64,000 nt of DNA from Nocardioides sp. BGMRC 2183 (GTDB lineage Bacteria > Actinomycetota > Actinomycetes > Propionibacteriales > Nocardioidaceae). Location of the stretch: the NCBI GenBank assembly GCA_008123405.1, contig VSSA01000016.1, positions 1-64,000 of the forward strand, read 5' to 3'. The notes under the pieces were generated by a model. The model saw nothing but the letters and a program-made list of their open reading frames with translations. It made no database searches and had not been told where the DNA came from. Position 1 is the stretch's first letter; each line of letters opens with the position of its first letter. The translations under genes were made by a program, and so were the position numbers. This document shows, in pieces, positions 36,673-46,242 of this stretch.

Positions 36673-39375
36673 GTGCCTGGAACCGATACCCCTGTGCGTC
36701 CCCGGTTGCTGCTCCTCGACGGCCACTCGCTGGCCTATCGGGCGTTCTTCGCCCTGCCGGTGGAGAACTTCTCGACCACGACCGGGCAGCACACCAATGC
36801 GGTCTACGGCTTCACCTCGATGCTGATCAACGTGCTGCGCGACGAGCAGCCCACCCACGTGGGGGTGGCCTTCGACGTCTCCCGCACCACCTTCCGCACC
36901 GAGGAGTACGCCGAATACAAGGCGAAGCGGAACAAGACTCCGGGCGAGTTCTCCAGCCAGCTGCCACTGATCGAGGACGTGCTGGACGCGCTGCGCATCC
37001 CGTACCTGAAGAAGCCCGGCGTCGAGGCAGACGACATCATCGCCACCACCGTCACCCGGGCGCTGGCCGAGGACCCGGAGATGGAGGTGCTGATCCTCAC
37101 CGGCGACCGCGACTCGCTCCAGCTCGTCACCGACCGCTCGACCGTGCTGTACCCGATGCGCGGGGTCTCCGACCTGGCCCGGATGACGCCGGTCGCCGTG
37201 CAGGACAAGTACGGCGTGCCGCCGGAGCGTTATCCCGAGCTCGCCGCGATCGTGGGGGAGACCTCCGACAACCTCCCCGGCGTCCCCGGCGTCGGTCAGG
37301 GGTTCGCCGCGAAGTGGATCAACACCTACGACGGCTTGGACAACGTGATCGCCCGCGCCGACGAGATCGGTGGCAAGAAGGGTGAGGCGTTCCGCGCACA
37401 CCTCGGTGAGGTGATGCGCAACCGGCGCCTCAATGCGCTGGTTCGCGACCTCGACCTCGACCTCGGCCCCGCCGACATGCTGATGCGCCCGTGGGACCGC
37501 CAGGAGGTGCACACCCTCTTCGACAGCCTGGAGTTCCGGGTGCTGCGCGACCGGCTCTTCGAGAGTCTGACCTCGGAGGAGGAGGTCGACGGCAGCGGGT
37601 TCCAGCTTGAGACCGAGGTGCTCGGCGCCGGCCAGGTCGCGGGGTGGCTCGAGGGGCTGGGCAGCGACCGGGTCGGGGTCCACGTCCGCGGCTCCTGGGG
37701 GGCCGGCACCGGCCGTGTCGACGGGTTGGCGATCGCGCTTGCCGACGATCGTGCCGCGTACGTCTCGACCGACGGGCTGACCCCTGAAGACGATGCCGCG
37801 TTGGCCGCCTGGCTCGCCGACCCGGATCGCCCGAAGGCGCTGCACGACGCCAAGGGACCGGCTTTGGCGCTGGCCGCGCACGGCTGGCAGCTGCGCGGCC
37901 TGGCCTGCGACACTGCGCTCGCCGCCTATCTGGTCCGCCCCGACCAGCGCTCCTACGATCTCGCCGACCTCACCCTGCGCTATCTGAAGCGGGAGCTGCG
38001 CGCCGAGGAGGAGGCGGACCAGGAGTCCCTCTTCTCCGATGCCGACGACCCGGCCTCGGACGGGGCCGTCGGACCGTTGGCCGCGCTCTACGCCCGTGCG
38101 GTCCTCGATCTCGCCGAGGCCCTGGACGAGGCGGTCGACGAGCACGGCGGCAGCGCGTTGCTCGCCGACGTCGAGCTCCCGCTGCTGTCCCTGCTGCGGG
38201 AGATGGAGCAGACCGGCATCGCCGTGGACCACGACCAGCTCACCGGCCTCGAGCAGCACTTCGCCGACGAGGTCCGCAACGCGGCCGAGGAGGCGTATGC
38301 GGTGATCGGGAAGGAGATCAATCTCGGTTCGCCCAAGCAGTTGCAGGTGGTCCTCTTCGACGAGCTGGGGATGCCGAAGACCAAGCGCACCAAGACCGGC
38401 TACACCACCGACGCCGACGCGCTGCAGAGCCTCTTCGTCAAGACCGAGCACCCGTTCCTGCTGCACCTGCTCCGCCACCGCGACGTCGCCAGGCTCCGCC
38501 AGACCATCGAGGGTCTGCTGAAGACAGTGGCCTCCGACGGCCGGATCCACACCACGTTCAACCAGACCATCGCCGCCACCGGACGGCTCTCCAGCACCGA
38601 GCCGAACCTGCAGAACATCCCGGTCCGCACCGAGGAGGGCCGCCGGATCCGCGAGGGGTTCGTGGTCGGCGAGGGCTGGGACACCCTGATGACCGCCGAC
38701 TACAGTCAGATCGAGATGCGGATCATGGCGCATCTGTCCGAGGACGAGGTGCTGATCGAGGCGTTCCGGTCGGGTCGCGACTTCCACTCCACGACCGCGG
38801 CCCGGGTCTTCGGCGTCGCCGAGGACGAGGTCAGCAGCGAGCACCGCGCCAAGATCAAGGCGATGAACTACGGCCTCGCCTACGGCCTCTCTGCCTTCGG
38901 TCTCTCTCAGCAGCTCGCCATCGAGCCGTCCGAGGCGCGGGAGCTGATGGAGGAGTACTTCGAGACCTTCGGTGGCATCCGTGACTACCTCTCCGGGGTC
39001 GTCGAGGAGGCCCGTCGTACCGGCTTCACCGAGACGATCATGGGACGGCGCCGGTATCTGCCCGACCTGACCAGCGACAACCGACAGCGCCGCGAGATGG
39101 CCGAACGGATGGCGCTCAACGCACCGATCCAGGGTTCGGCCGCCGACATCATCAAGGTCGCCATGCTGCGCACCCACGCGGCGCTCGGCGAGGCCGGGCT
39201 CCGCTCCCGGTTGCTGCTCCAGGTGCACGACGAGCTGGTGCTCGAGGTGGCCCAGGGGGAGCGGGACCAGGTCGAGGCGTTGGTGCGCCAGCAGATGGGC
39301 GGCGCAGCGGAGCTTGCCGTGCCACTCGACGTGTCGGTGGGCACCGGGCGCAGCTGGCACGAGGCAGCGCACTGA
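36673..39375 (+). CDS. polA: DNA polymerase I
   Basis: Pol I fills gaps and removes RNA primers. The 900-residue protein has an N-terminal 5'-3' nuclease (about 1-300, with LLLLDGHSLAYRAF, GVEADDI, LTGDRDSLQL). A middle domain lacks the Asp-x-Glu proofreading motif (VDGLAIAL stands there). The polymerase domain has TGRLSSTEPNLQNIP, MTADYSQIEMR, the O-helix region KAMNYGLAYG and LQVHDELV. Loss of proofreading is usual in actinobacterial Pol I. GTG start with a close -10. Confidence 0.97.
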   Translation: MPGTDTPVRPRLLLLDGHSLAYRAFFALPVENFSTTTGQHTNAVYGFTSMLINVLRDEQPTHVGVAFDVSRTTFRTEEYAEYKAKRNKTPGEFSSQLPLIEDVLDALRIPYLKKPGVEADDIIATTVTRALAEDPEMEVLILTGDRDSLQLVTDRSTVLYPMRGVSDLARMTPVAVQDKYGVPPERYPELAAIVGETSDNLPGVPGVGQGFAAKWINTYDGLDNVIARADEIGGKKGEAFRAHLGEVMRNRRLNALVRDLDLDLGPADMLMRPWDRQEVHTLFDSLEFRVLRDRLFESLTSEEEVDGSGFQLETEVLGAGQVAGWLEGLGSDRVGVHVRGSWGAGTGRVDGLAIALADDRAAYVSTDGLTPEDDAALAAWLADPDRPKALHDAKGPALALAAHGWQLRGLACDTALAAYLVRPDQRSYDLADLTLRYLKRELRAEEEADQESLFSDADDPASDGAVGPLAALYARAVLDLAEALDEAVDEHGGSALLADVELPLLSLLREMEQTGIAVDHDQLTGLEQHFADEVRNAAEEAYAVIGKEINLGSPKQLQVVLFDELGMPKTKRTKTGYTTDADALQSLFVKTEHPFLLHLLRHRDVARLRQTIEGLLKTVASDGRIHTTFNQTIAATGRLSSTEPNLQNIPVRTEEGRRIREGFVVGEGWDTLMTADYSQIEMRIMAHLSEDEVLIEAFRSGRDFHSTTAARVFGVAEDEVSSEHRAKIKAMNYGLAYGLSAFGLSQQLAIEPSEARELMEEYFETFGGIRDYLSGVVEEARRTGFTETIMGRRRYLPDLTSDNRQRREMAERMALNAPIQGSAADIIKVAMLRTHAALGEAGLRSRLLLQVHDELVLEVAQGERDQVEALVRQQMGGAAELAVPLDVSVGTGRSWHEAAH

Positions 39376-39397
39376 CCTGAATCGACCAGGAGCCAGC

Positions 39398-40504
39398 ATG
39401 AGCGGTGAGGTGCACACCTCGGTGGAGCGGGTCCGGCGCGTCGTCGGGCTCTACGGCGATCCGTCGGTGTCCTGGTCGATCGCGCTCGAGGTCGAGCTGG
39501 CCGACCCGCCCGACAGCGCGACACTGACCCGACGTGCTGCCGCGATCGTCGCCGCCCACCCCCACCTGGGGATCGCGCCGACAGTGGTCGAGCACCGCGG
39601 CGCCGCGACACTGCAGGACTTCGGCGATCGGCTGTACGGCGACCGCGACCCGCTGGTCCGGATCGCGGTCGGCGCCGACCGGCTGCTGGTCGCCGCCCAC
39701 CACGGCGCGGTCGACGGCCTCGGCCTGATCGGACTGATCGGACTGCTCCTCGAGCGGCCTCTCGGGTGCACCGCGACCGGGGTTTCGCGCACCGGCGAGG
39801 AGCCGGGATTCGTGCGCGGCAACCTGCAGCGCCTCGGGGAGGCACTGTGGCGTCCGCCCACCCGCTTCGCTGCGACAGCCACCGACCCGGGTGCGTCCGG
39901 CGACGTCTACGCCACGGCGGAGGTGCCGCAGTTCCGTGGCGGGACCGCAGCGCTCGCGTGGGCGGCGACCCGAGCACTGGACGAGTGGAACCGGGGCTCT
40001 GACCAGGCCGGGCGTCGTACGCAGCCGGTGGTCGCGATGGGCGTCTCGCGTCGCAGCGGCGCGCCGCCGCTGGCGCCGGACCGCGACACCGCCTACACCC
40101 GGATCCGGGCCCGCGGAGTGACCTCGCAGCGGGCGATGACCGACGTGCTGCGCGCCACCGCACCCGAGCCGGACTTCCCGCTGGCCGAGCCACGTCGCGT
40201 GGACCCGGTCCGGATGGTGACGCGGGCCCTCGGCGGGCGGCTCGGCTCGAGCCTGCTGGTCTCGAACCTGGGGTTGTTGCGTCCCGCCGAGAGCGGGGTC
40301 ACGGCGGCGCGGATCTGGCCGGCGCCGGCCGGCCCGAACGGCGTCGCGGTGGGCCTGGCATCCGGGTCAGCCGGTGGTGACGTGACCACCCAGCTGACCG
40401 TGCGGATGCGCCGCGGTTGGTTCGACCCCGACGCCTCACAGCGGTTGGCCGCCCTGATCCTGGAGGCACTCGCGTCCTCCGATGACGCTCAGCGGCCGAG
40501 GTAG
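39398..40504 (+). CDS. HHxxxDG-motif condensation/acyltransferase-like protein
   Basis: A 368-residue protein with the active-site motif HHGAVDG, as in wax-ester synthases, PapA acyltransferases and peptide-synthetase condensation domains. Around it lie the two-lobed features RIAVGADRLLVAA and, late, SLLVSNLGLL. It probably acylates a hydroxyl or amine from an acyl-CoA or carrier. CAGGAGC precedes the ATG. It follows polA and converges with the DPPR synthase gene with a 16-bp tail overlap, at the edge of the envelope cluster. Substrate unknown. Confidence 0.7.
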   Translation: MSGEVHTSVERVRRVVGLYGDPSVSWSIALEVELADPPDSATLTRRAAAIVAAHPHLGIAPTVVEHRGAATLQDFGDRLYGDRDPLVRIAVGADRLLVAAHHGAVDGLGLIGLIGLLLERPLGCTATGVSRTGEEPGFVRGNLQRLGEALWRPPTRFAATATDPGASGDVYATAEVPQFRGGTAALAWAATRALDEWNRGSDQAGRRTQPVVAMGVSRRSGAPPLAPDRDTAYTRIRARGVTSQRAMTDVLRATAPEPDFPLAEPRRVDPVRMVTRALGGRLGSSLLVSNLGLLRPAESGVTAARIWPAPAGPNGVAVGLASGSAGGDVTTQLTVRMRRGWFDPDASQRLAALILEALASSDDAQRPR

Positions 40505-41355
40505 ACCGCACCCGCGGCGAGCAGCACCCAGGCGGCCGCCAGGATCTGCAGCACGTGGTCCCGCAGCGCGATGTCCTCCGGTTCACCGGCAGCATGCGCA
40601 TCCACCGCGTAGGCGTAGCGCAGCACCGCGAGCCCGAACGGCGCGATGGAGATGACGGTGAGCGCCGAGCCGTCGGCCGCGGCGTCGATCTCGAACGCCC
40701 ACAGGCTGTAGGACATGATCAGCAGGCCTGCGGACATGGTCCAGACGAAGCGCAGATAGGTCACCGTGTAGCGGGTGAGCGAGCGTCGTACCTCGCCCGG
40801 GGAGGTGCTCTCCAGGTGGATCTCGGCGTAGCGCTTGCCGGCCGCCATGAAGAGCGAGCCGAAGGTCGCGCAGAGCAGGTACCACTGGGAGAGCGGAATG
40901 CCGGTCGCGACGCCGCCGGCGATCGCGCGCAGCAGGAATCCGGCAGCGATGATCGCGATGTCGATCACCGGCTCGTGCTTGAGCGCCACCGAGTAGCCGA
41001 GGAAGAGGACGACATAGATCGCGACCACTGCGGCCAGTTCGGGAGTGGCTGCCCAGCCGATCCCCACCGCGACGACCTGCAGTGCCACGCCGGCCACCAG
41101 CGCGGTGCGCACCCCCAGCGCACCGGAGGCAACCGGGCGCAGACGCTTCCTCGGGTGGGCCCGGTCGGCCTCGACATCGAGGACGTCGTTGACCAGGTAG
41201 ACCCCCGACGCGGCGGCACAGAACGCCACGAAAGCCAGGAGCGTCGCCACGGCGACCTCGCCCTCGGCGAGCCGCCCGGCCATCAGCGGCGCGCCGAGGA
41301 CCAGGACGTTCTTCGTCCACTGCCGCGGACGCAGGGAGCGCAGGAAGGCGGTCAA
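40489..41355 (-). CDS. Decaprenyl-phosphate phosphoribosyltransferase (UbiA family)
   Basis: A 288-residue UbiA-type membrane enzyme. The first Asp-rich motif is NDVLDVEADRAHPRKRLRP and the second region is LKHEPVIDIAIIAAGFLLR. The N-terminus LRSLRPRQWTKN matches the M. tuberculosis Rv3806c type, which transfers phosphoribose to polyprenyl phosphate, the first committed step to decaprenyl-phosphoryl arabinose. The start is uncertain: TTG at 41355 lies 5 nt after the preceding stop and no ATG or GTG is in frame nearby. Confidence 0.85.
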   Translation of the reverse strand: MTAFLRSLRPRQWTKNVLVLGAPLMAGRLAEGEVAVATLLAFVAFCAAASGVYLVNDVLDVEADRAHPRKRLRPVASGALGVRTALVAGVALQVVAVGIGWAATPELAAVVAIYVVLFLGYSVALKHEPVIDIAIIAAGFLLRAIAGGVATGIPLSQWYLLCATFGSLFMAAGKRYAEIHLESTSPGEVRRSLTRYTVTYLRFVWTMSAGLLIMSYSLWAFEIDAAADGSALTVISIAPFGLAVLRYAYAVDAHAAGEPEDIALRDHVLQILAAAWVLLAAGAVYLGR

Positions 41356-41360
41356 CGGAC

Positions 41361-42092
41361 TCAGTACGGGTCGTACGGCGAGTCGTGCCCGAGCAGGCGG
41401 GTGATCGGCCGCAGCCGCAGGCGCAGCAACACCTTGAGGAAGACGTTGCGGATCCACCAGGGCATCTCGCCGAGGATCCGCAGACGATCGCGCAGGCTGG
41501 GCCGCCGCTTCACGAAGAGGGCGAGAGAGCCGGCGCGACGCTCGTAGGCCAGGTCGTTGCCGAAGAGGACATAGAGCAGGATGCCGAGCGTGACGCCGAT
41601 CGAGGAGTAGCAGTCGTGGATCAGCACAGGCCCACCGGATCGGAGGTGCTCGTGCCACTTGAGGTCGTCGCTCAGCGTCCAGACGTCGTGCTTGCCGTCG
41701 ATGTAGAGATAGTCGATCGGTGTGGTCCAGCCGGGACGTGCCTTGGTCGAGTACTCCTCCACCAGGCGGACCACCTCGGGGGTCGGTGACCCGGCGATGT
41801 TGGCGAAGAACTTCGTCTTCGTCGGGGTGCCGCCGAAGAGCCGGCCCTCGACGAACGGATCGACGGCGATCACCTCGCCGTCCACGCGTCGGGCCACGTC
41901 GCCGAGGACCACGGTCGAGCGGCCCTGATGGCTGCCGATCTCCAGGAGCACCGCGCCCGGGCCGAGGTCGCTGCCGGAATCGTGCAGCAGGCGCCCCTGC
42001 TCCTCGGTGAGCCAGCCTGGAATCGTGTCGGCGTACTTCCAGACCTCGGCGAAGTCCTCTGGGTGCGTCGGGGACGGACGGCCTATAGTCAC
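41361..42092 (-). CDS. Class I SAM-dependent methyltransferase
   Basis: A 243-residue protein with the SAM-binding motif LLEIGSHQGRSTVVL, then VIAVDPF, and DYLYIDGKHD with HEHLRSGGPVLIHDCYS, as in the Methyltransf_24 type. It probably modifies a sugar or lipid in envelope synthesis. The GTG at 42092 is chosen because TACTGT ends 6 nt upstream and the usual N-terminus is short; a frame extending to 42308 overlaps aftD. It is followed by the DPPR synthase gene. Confidence 0.82.
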   Translation of the reverse strand: MTIGRPSPTHPEDFAEVWKYADTIPGWLTEEQGRLLHDSGSDLGPGAVLLEIGSHQGRSTVVLGDVARRVDGEVIAVDPFVEGRLFGGTPTKTKFFANIAGSPTPEVVRLVEEYSTKARPGWTTPIDYLYIDGKHDVWTLSDDLKWHEHLRSGGPVLIHDCYSSIGVTLGILLYVLFGNDLAYERRAGSLALFVKRRPSLRDRLRILGEMPWWIRNVFLKVLLRLRLRPITRLLGHDSPYDPY

Positions 42093-42098
42093 CAGCGC

Positions 42099-42104
42099 AC
42101 AGTA
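42099..42104 (-). promoter_or_regulatory. -10 of the methyltransferase gene (leaderless)
   Basis: TACTGT on the minus strand is followed by 6 nt and the GTG at 42092. Confidence 0.45.
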
Positions 42105-42183
42105 CCGGGGAGTAGTCAGCGGTCGCAGCGGGTGCGGAGTCTCGCTCGGCGCGCCGCGCAGGTGGAGGGGGATCATCATCGCG

Positions 42184-45100
42184 ATGCGATCGGCCATCCG
42201 CGGCTGGGGTGAGCGGATCCTCGAGTCCTGGTACGTCCCTGTGACCTGGGCGTGGCTGTTGGCGATGGCCTTCGCGCAGCGGATCGGACGCATCACCTTC
42301 GACACCAAGTTCGACCTGACCGCCGACCCCGGCGGCTTCCTGGGCCGCAGCCTGTCGCTGTGGAACCCGGCCTCCTCCTTCGGCGAGCTGCAGAACCAGG
42401 CCTACGGCTACCTGTTCCCGCAGGGCAGCTTCTTCTGGATCGCCGAACTGGTCGGGCTCCCGGACTGGGTGAGTCAGCGCCTGTGGAGCGGGCTGCTGCT
42501 GGTCGTCGCGTTCGAGGGCTGTCGCCGGCTCGCCCGCGCGATGATCGGTGGCACCGGGGTATGGGCTCCCTGGCTCGCCGGCTTCGCCTACGCCACCGCG
42601 CCCCGCCTGTTGGGCAGCGTGGGCGTGCTCTCCGGCGAGAGCCCGCCGGTCACCCTGCTGCCGTGGGCGGTCCTGCCGATCGTGCTGGCCCAGCAGGGCC
42701 GGATCGGGCCGCGCACCGGGGCCCTGCTCTCCGGTGTCGCCATGCTCTTCTTCGGCGGCGTGAACGCCGTCGGCAACCTGGCCACGATGCCGCTCATCGT
42801 CTTCATCCTGCTCGGCACCGTACGGCGCGAGGGTGGACGAACACTGCTCGGCTGGTGGGCCGGCGCGGCTGCCCTGGCCTGCGCCTGGTGGATGCTGCCG
42901 CTGCTGGTCTTCGGTCGCTACAGCCCGCCGTTCCTCGACTACATCGAGACCTCGGGGGCGGTCGAGCAGCCGCTGGGCTGGTCCAACGTCACCCGCGGCG
43001 CGGACCATTGGCTCGCCTTCTTCAGCATCGGCGGCGAGCCGTCTTGGCCCGGGGCCTACTCGCTGGCCACCGTGCCGGTCCTGGTGGCCGCGACCGCCGT
43101 CGTGGCGGCCCTCGGACTGATCGGGCTGACGCGCAGCTCGATGCCGGCGCGCCGGGCGCTGTTGTGCAGCTTGCTACTGGGTGCGGTCTGCCTCACGGTG
43201 GCACGCCCGGGGCTCCTTGCATCCCCGCTCCAGGCCGAGTTCCAGGCGCTCCTCGACGGGCCGCTCGCGATGCTGCGCAACGTCCACAAGGTGGACCCGC
43301 TGCTCCGGCTGCCGCTCGCGCTCGGGCTCGGCCACCTGGTCCGCTGCGCGTCGGAGTCGCGCAGCCGCGCCGGTGCCGAACGGGGTGTGCTGCGTGTGGC
43401 CGTCACCTCGTCGGTGGCCGTGCTGCTCCTGATCACCTCGGTGCCGCTGTGGACCGGTCAGCTGCGCCAGCACGGGTGGGAGGAGGTCCCGCAGGCCTGG
43501 GTCGACGCCGGCCACTACCTGGACGAGCACGCCGACGGTGGCACCACGTTGCTGCTCCCCGGAGCGGGGTTCGGTCAGCAGACCTGGGGCTGGACCATCG
43601 ACGAGCCGCTGCAGGGCCTCACCGACGCGGCGTGGGTCAGCCGGAGCCAGGTGCCGCTCGCCCCCGGTCCCACCATCCGCTATCTCGATGCCATCCAGGA
43701 GCGGATCGCCGACGGGCGCGGCTCCGAGGCGCTGGCCACGATGCTGGCCCGGTCGGGAGTGAGCCACGTCCTGGTCCGTCGCGACCTCGACCTGAGCTCG
43801 TCCGGCGCTCCGGACCAGGGCCGGGTCGACCTGGCGCTGAGCCGTACGCCCGGACTCACCTCGGTCGCGGAGTTCGGGATCAGCTCGCTCGGTGATCGCG
43901 CGCTGATCGAGATCTTCCGCGTCGACGGAGCCGTCGACCGGGTGCGGGCCGTGGCGACGGAAGACGTGAAGACGCTCTCCGGCAGCTCCGAGGACGTGCT
44001 CGCGGCCGTCGAAGGAGGTGCGTTGGAGCCTGATGCCCCGACCGTGGTGATCGGCGAGAAGAACTGGCCGGCCGATTCGGCCGACCTGGTCGGCGACGGC
44101 TACCGCCGTGTCGACCGCGGCTTCGGATCGCTGGACGCGGTCGGGCCGGTGATGGCGAAGGACGAGGAGTACCGCTACCGGCGCGCGGCCCACGACTACG
44201 CGGCACCGGATCCCACCGACGCCGCGTACGCCGACTACGGCCCGGTCGTCGCCTCCGTGGTGGCCTCGTCGTCGGCCGCCTTCAGCGACAGCGTCGCGGC
44301 CGCACAACCCGACAACGCCCCCTACAACGCGGTGGACGGCGATCTCTCCACCCGGTGGGCAGCGGCACCGTTGCTGGATCCGGTGGGGCAGTGGCTCGAG
44401 CTCCGGTTCCACCAGCAGGTCTACTTCCCGAGCCTGACCGTGCAGACCCATTTCCTCGAAGGTATCGGCGCCGGGATCCGCCGGCTGCGGGTCACCGCCG
44501 GCGACACCGACGAGGTGGTTCAGGTCGACCCGGAGACCGGACTGGCCGCGCTCCCGCTCACCGGTTCCTACGACCGACTCCGGATCACCGTCGAAGCGGT
44601 CGACGACGCGGTGGCCGAGAGCTCCGCCCTGGTCGGGATCGACGAGATCGGCCTGGCCGGTCTCACCGTCGATCGCAGCATCGTGGTGCCTGCCACGGGG
44701 GCCGACGAGGACTCGAGCTTCGTCTTCACCGCACGCGGACGGCGTCCGACCTGCATCGACACCGGCGTCGGCACCAGCTGTGGAGTGCTCTCAACGGCCC
44801 GCGCGAGCGAGGAGGCCTCCGGGATCTTCCGGCGGTTCTCGCTCGGTGGCACCGGCGAGTGGAGCGGCACCGGGACGGTCCTGGCACGACCGGGGGTGGC
44901 CACGCAACGTCTTCTCGAGCCGGTCTTCGGGCAGGTTCGGGTCCGGGCGACGTCGACGTACCTGGACGAGCCGAGCGTCGCGCCGCAGTTCGCCTACGAC
45001 GGCGACGGGCGGACCTTCTGGTCCTCCCAGCTGGGTGACCCGGCGCCGACGCTGCGGCTGAAGTGGGGGGAGAAGCGCCGGATCCGGAAGCTCTCGGTCG

Positions 45101-46242
45101 CACCGGCCCCTGGCAGTGAGCGCCCCACGACCGCGACGCTGATCGCGGGAGACGAGCGCCGCAGGATCGACCTCTCCTCCGGCACCGCCACGTTCGAGCC
45201 GCTGGAGACCCGGCGGATGCGGATCCGGTTCGACGTACCGGACGGCTCGGTCGGCCGCCTGGGTGTGGCCGAGCTGGCCATCCCCGGCCTCGACGACCTG
45301 CGGTTCAGCATCGACCGGGATCAGCCCACCGGCTCGGTGTGTGGGCTCGGACCGGAGCTCGACATCAACGGCTCGGTGTATCCGACCGAGGTCAGCGGCA
45401 CCCTCGCCGACATCGTCGACGGCACCCCGTTGGATCTGGAGGTGTGCGAGGCGGGCGTCCCGATGGAGTCGGGGCGCGTGGATGTCGGCCTCAGCGCCAC
45501 CACGATCTTCTCGCCGATCCGCTTGGTGCTCGTGCCGGCCGAGTCCAGCGAGTCCAGCGAGTCCAGCGAATCGAGTGCATCCGGCGTCACCGAACGCGAG
45601 CTGACCTCCGAGCAGTGGGGCACCACCCACCGCGAGCTCGCCGTCGCTGCCGGTCCCGACGCGCTCCTCGTGGTCAACGAGAACTTCAACGACGGGTGGT
45701 CGGCCAGCCTCGACGGCGAAACGCTCGACCCGGTGCGGGTCGACGGGTGGAAGCAGGGCTTCCTGGTGCCCGAGGGCGAGGGCGGCGACGTCGTGCTCAG
45801 CTTCGGTCCGGACCGCTGGTACAAGGTCGCTCTGGCGCTCGGTGGCCTGGCCGCGCTGCTCTCGGTGCTCGGCGCGGTGCTCGTCGGTCGGCGGGAGCAG
45901 CAACGGATGACACCGGTGCCGGAGGCTGAGGGGCCGCAGGGTCCTGCTCCGGTGTGGGTCCGGCTGGCCACCGCCGTGCCGATCGGACTGATGGGTGGCC
46001 CCGCCCTCCTGGGCGGCTATCTGCTGGGCGCTTTCGGGTGGCGTCCGCGCTTCGACACCGCCCTGTTCGGCGCCGTGGCGGTCGCCGCGGCCGGGGTCGC
46101 GGCGGCGACGGTCGCCGACCACGCCGCCTCACCGCCGGTCTGGTGTGATGCGCTGGCCGCCGTGGGCTTCGGCATGGTCGGTGCGGCCGCCCTGCTCCGC
46201 CGGAGGTCGCCGGACTCCGGAGCAGAGGAGCGAGCGACGTGA
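42184..46242 (+). CDS. AftD-like arabinofuranosyltransferase (DUF3367)
   Basis: A 1352-residue GT-C-type protein. The N-terminal third has many membrane segments and the acidic loop TFDTKFDLTADPGGFL near residue 40. Long extracytoplasmic domains follow (about 560-1230), including discoidin-like carbohydrate-binding folds (PDNAPYNAVDGDLSTRW and AYDGDGRTFWSS). The end is membrane-bound. AftD adds arabinofuranose from decaprenyl-phosphoryl arabinose to wall arabinan in mycobacteria. GGAGGGGG supports the ATG at 42184. A tandem Glu-Ser-Ser repeat occurs near 45540-45575. Confidence 0.85.
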   Translation: MRSAIRGWGERILESWYVPVTWAWLLAMAFAQRIGRITFDTKFDLTADPGGFLGRSLSLWNPASSFGELQNQAYGYLFPQGSFFWIAELVGLPDWVSQRLWSGLLLVVAFEGCRRLARAMIGGTGVWAPWLAGFAYATAPRLLGSVGVLSGESPPVTLLPWAVLPIVLAQQGRIGPRTGALLSGVAMLFFGGVNAVGNLATMPLIVFILLGTVRREGGRTLLGWWAGAAALACAWWMLPLLVFGRYSPPFLDYIETSGAVEQPLGWSNVTRGADHWLAFFSIGGEPSWPGAYSLATVPVLVAATAVVAALGLIGLTRSSMPARRALLCSLLLGAVCLTVARPGLLASPLQAEFQALLDGPLAMLRNVHKVDPLLRLPLALGLGHLVRCASESRSRAGAERGVLRVAVTSSVAVLLLITSVPLWTGQLRQHGWEEVPQAWVDAGHYLDEHADGGTTLLLPGAGFGQQTWGWTIDEPLQGLTDAAWVSRSQVPLAPGPTIRYLDAIQERIADGRGSEALATMLARSGVSHVLVRRDLDLSSSGAPDQGRVDLALSRTPGLTSVAEFGISSLGDRALIEIFRVDGAVDRVRAVATEDVKTLSGSSEDVLAAVEGGALEPDAPTVVIGEKNWPADSADLVGDGYRRVDRGFGSLDAVGPVMAKDEEYRYRRAAHDYAAPDPTDAAYADYGPVVASVVASSSAAFSDSVAAAQPDNAPYNAVDGDLSTRWAAAPLLDPVGQWLELRFHQQVYFPSLTVQTHFLEGIGAGIRRLRVTAGDTDEVVQVDPETGLAALPLTGSYDRLRITVEAVDDAVAESSALVGIDEIGLAGLTVDRSIVVPATGADEDSSFVFTARGRRPTCIDTGVGTSCGVLSTARASEEASGIFRRFSLGGTGEWSGTGTVLARPGVATQRLLEPVFGQVRVRATSTYLDEPSVAPQFAYDGDGRTFWSSQLGDPAPTLRLKWGEKRRIRKLSVAPAPGSERPTTATLIAGDERRRIDLSSGTATFEPLETRRMRIRFDVPDGSVGRLGVAELAIPGLDDLRFSIDRDQPTGSVCGLGPELDINGSVYPTEVSGTLADIVDGTPLDLEVCEAGVPMESGRVDVGLSATTIFSPIRLVLVPAESSESSESSESSASGVTERELTSEQWGTTHRELAVAAGPDALLVVNENFNDGWSASLDGETLDPVRVDGWKQGFLVPEGEGGDVVLSFGPDRWYKVALALGGLAALLSVLGAVLVGRREQQRMTPVPEAEGPQGPAPVWVRLATAVPIGLMGGPALLGGYLLGAFGWRPRFDTALFGAVAVAAAGVAAATVADHAASPPVWCDALAAVGFGMVGAAALLRRRSPDSGAEERAT

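Noticed and set aside
36013-39417. A 1134-codon open frame on the minus strand
   Set aside because: It is antisense to polA, which has all its motifs on the plus strand. Its last part merely reads through the thioesterase gene in another frame.
42093-42308. Extending the methyltransferase start upstream to 42308
   Set aside because: The extension would overlap the aftD start, lacks conserved sequence, and a -10 hexamer sits 6 nt before GTG 42092.
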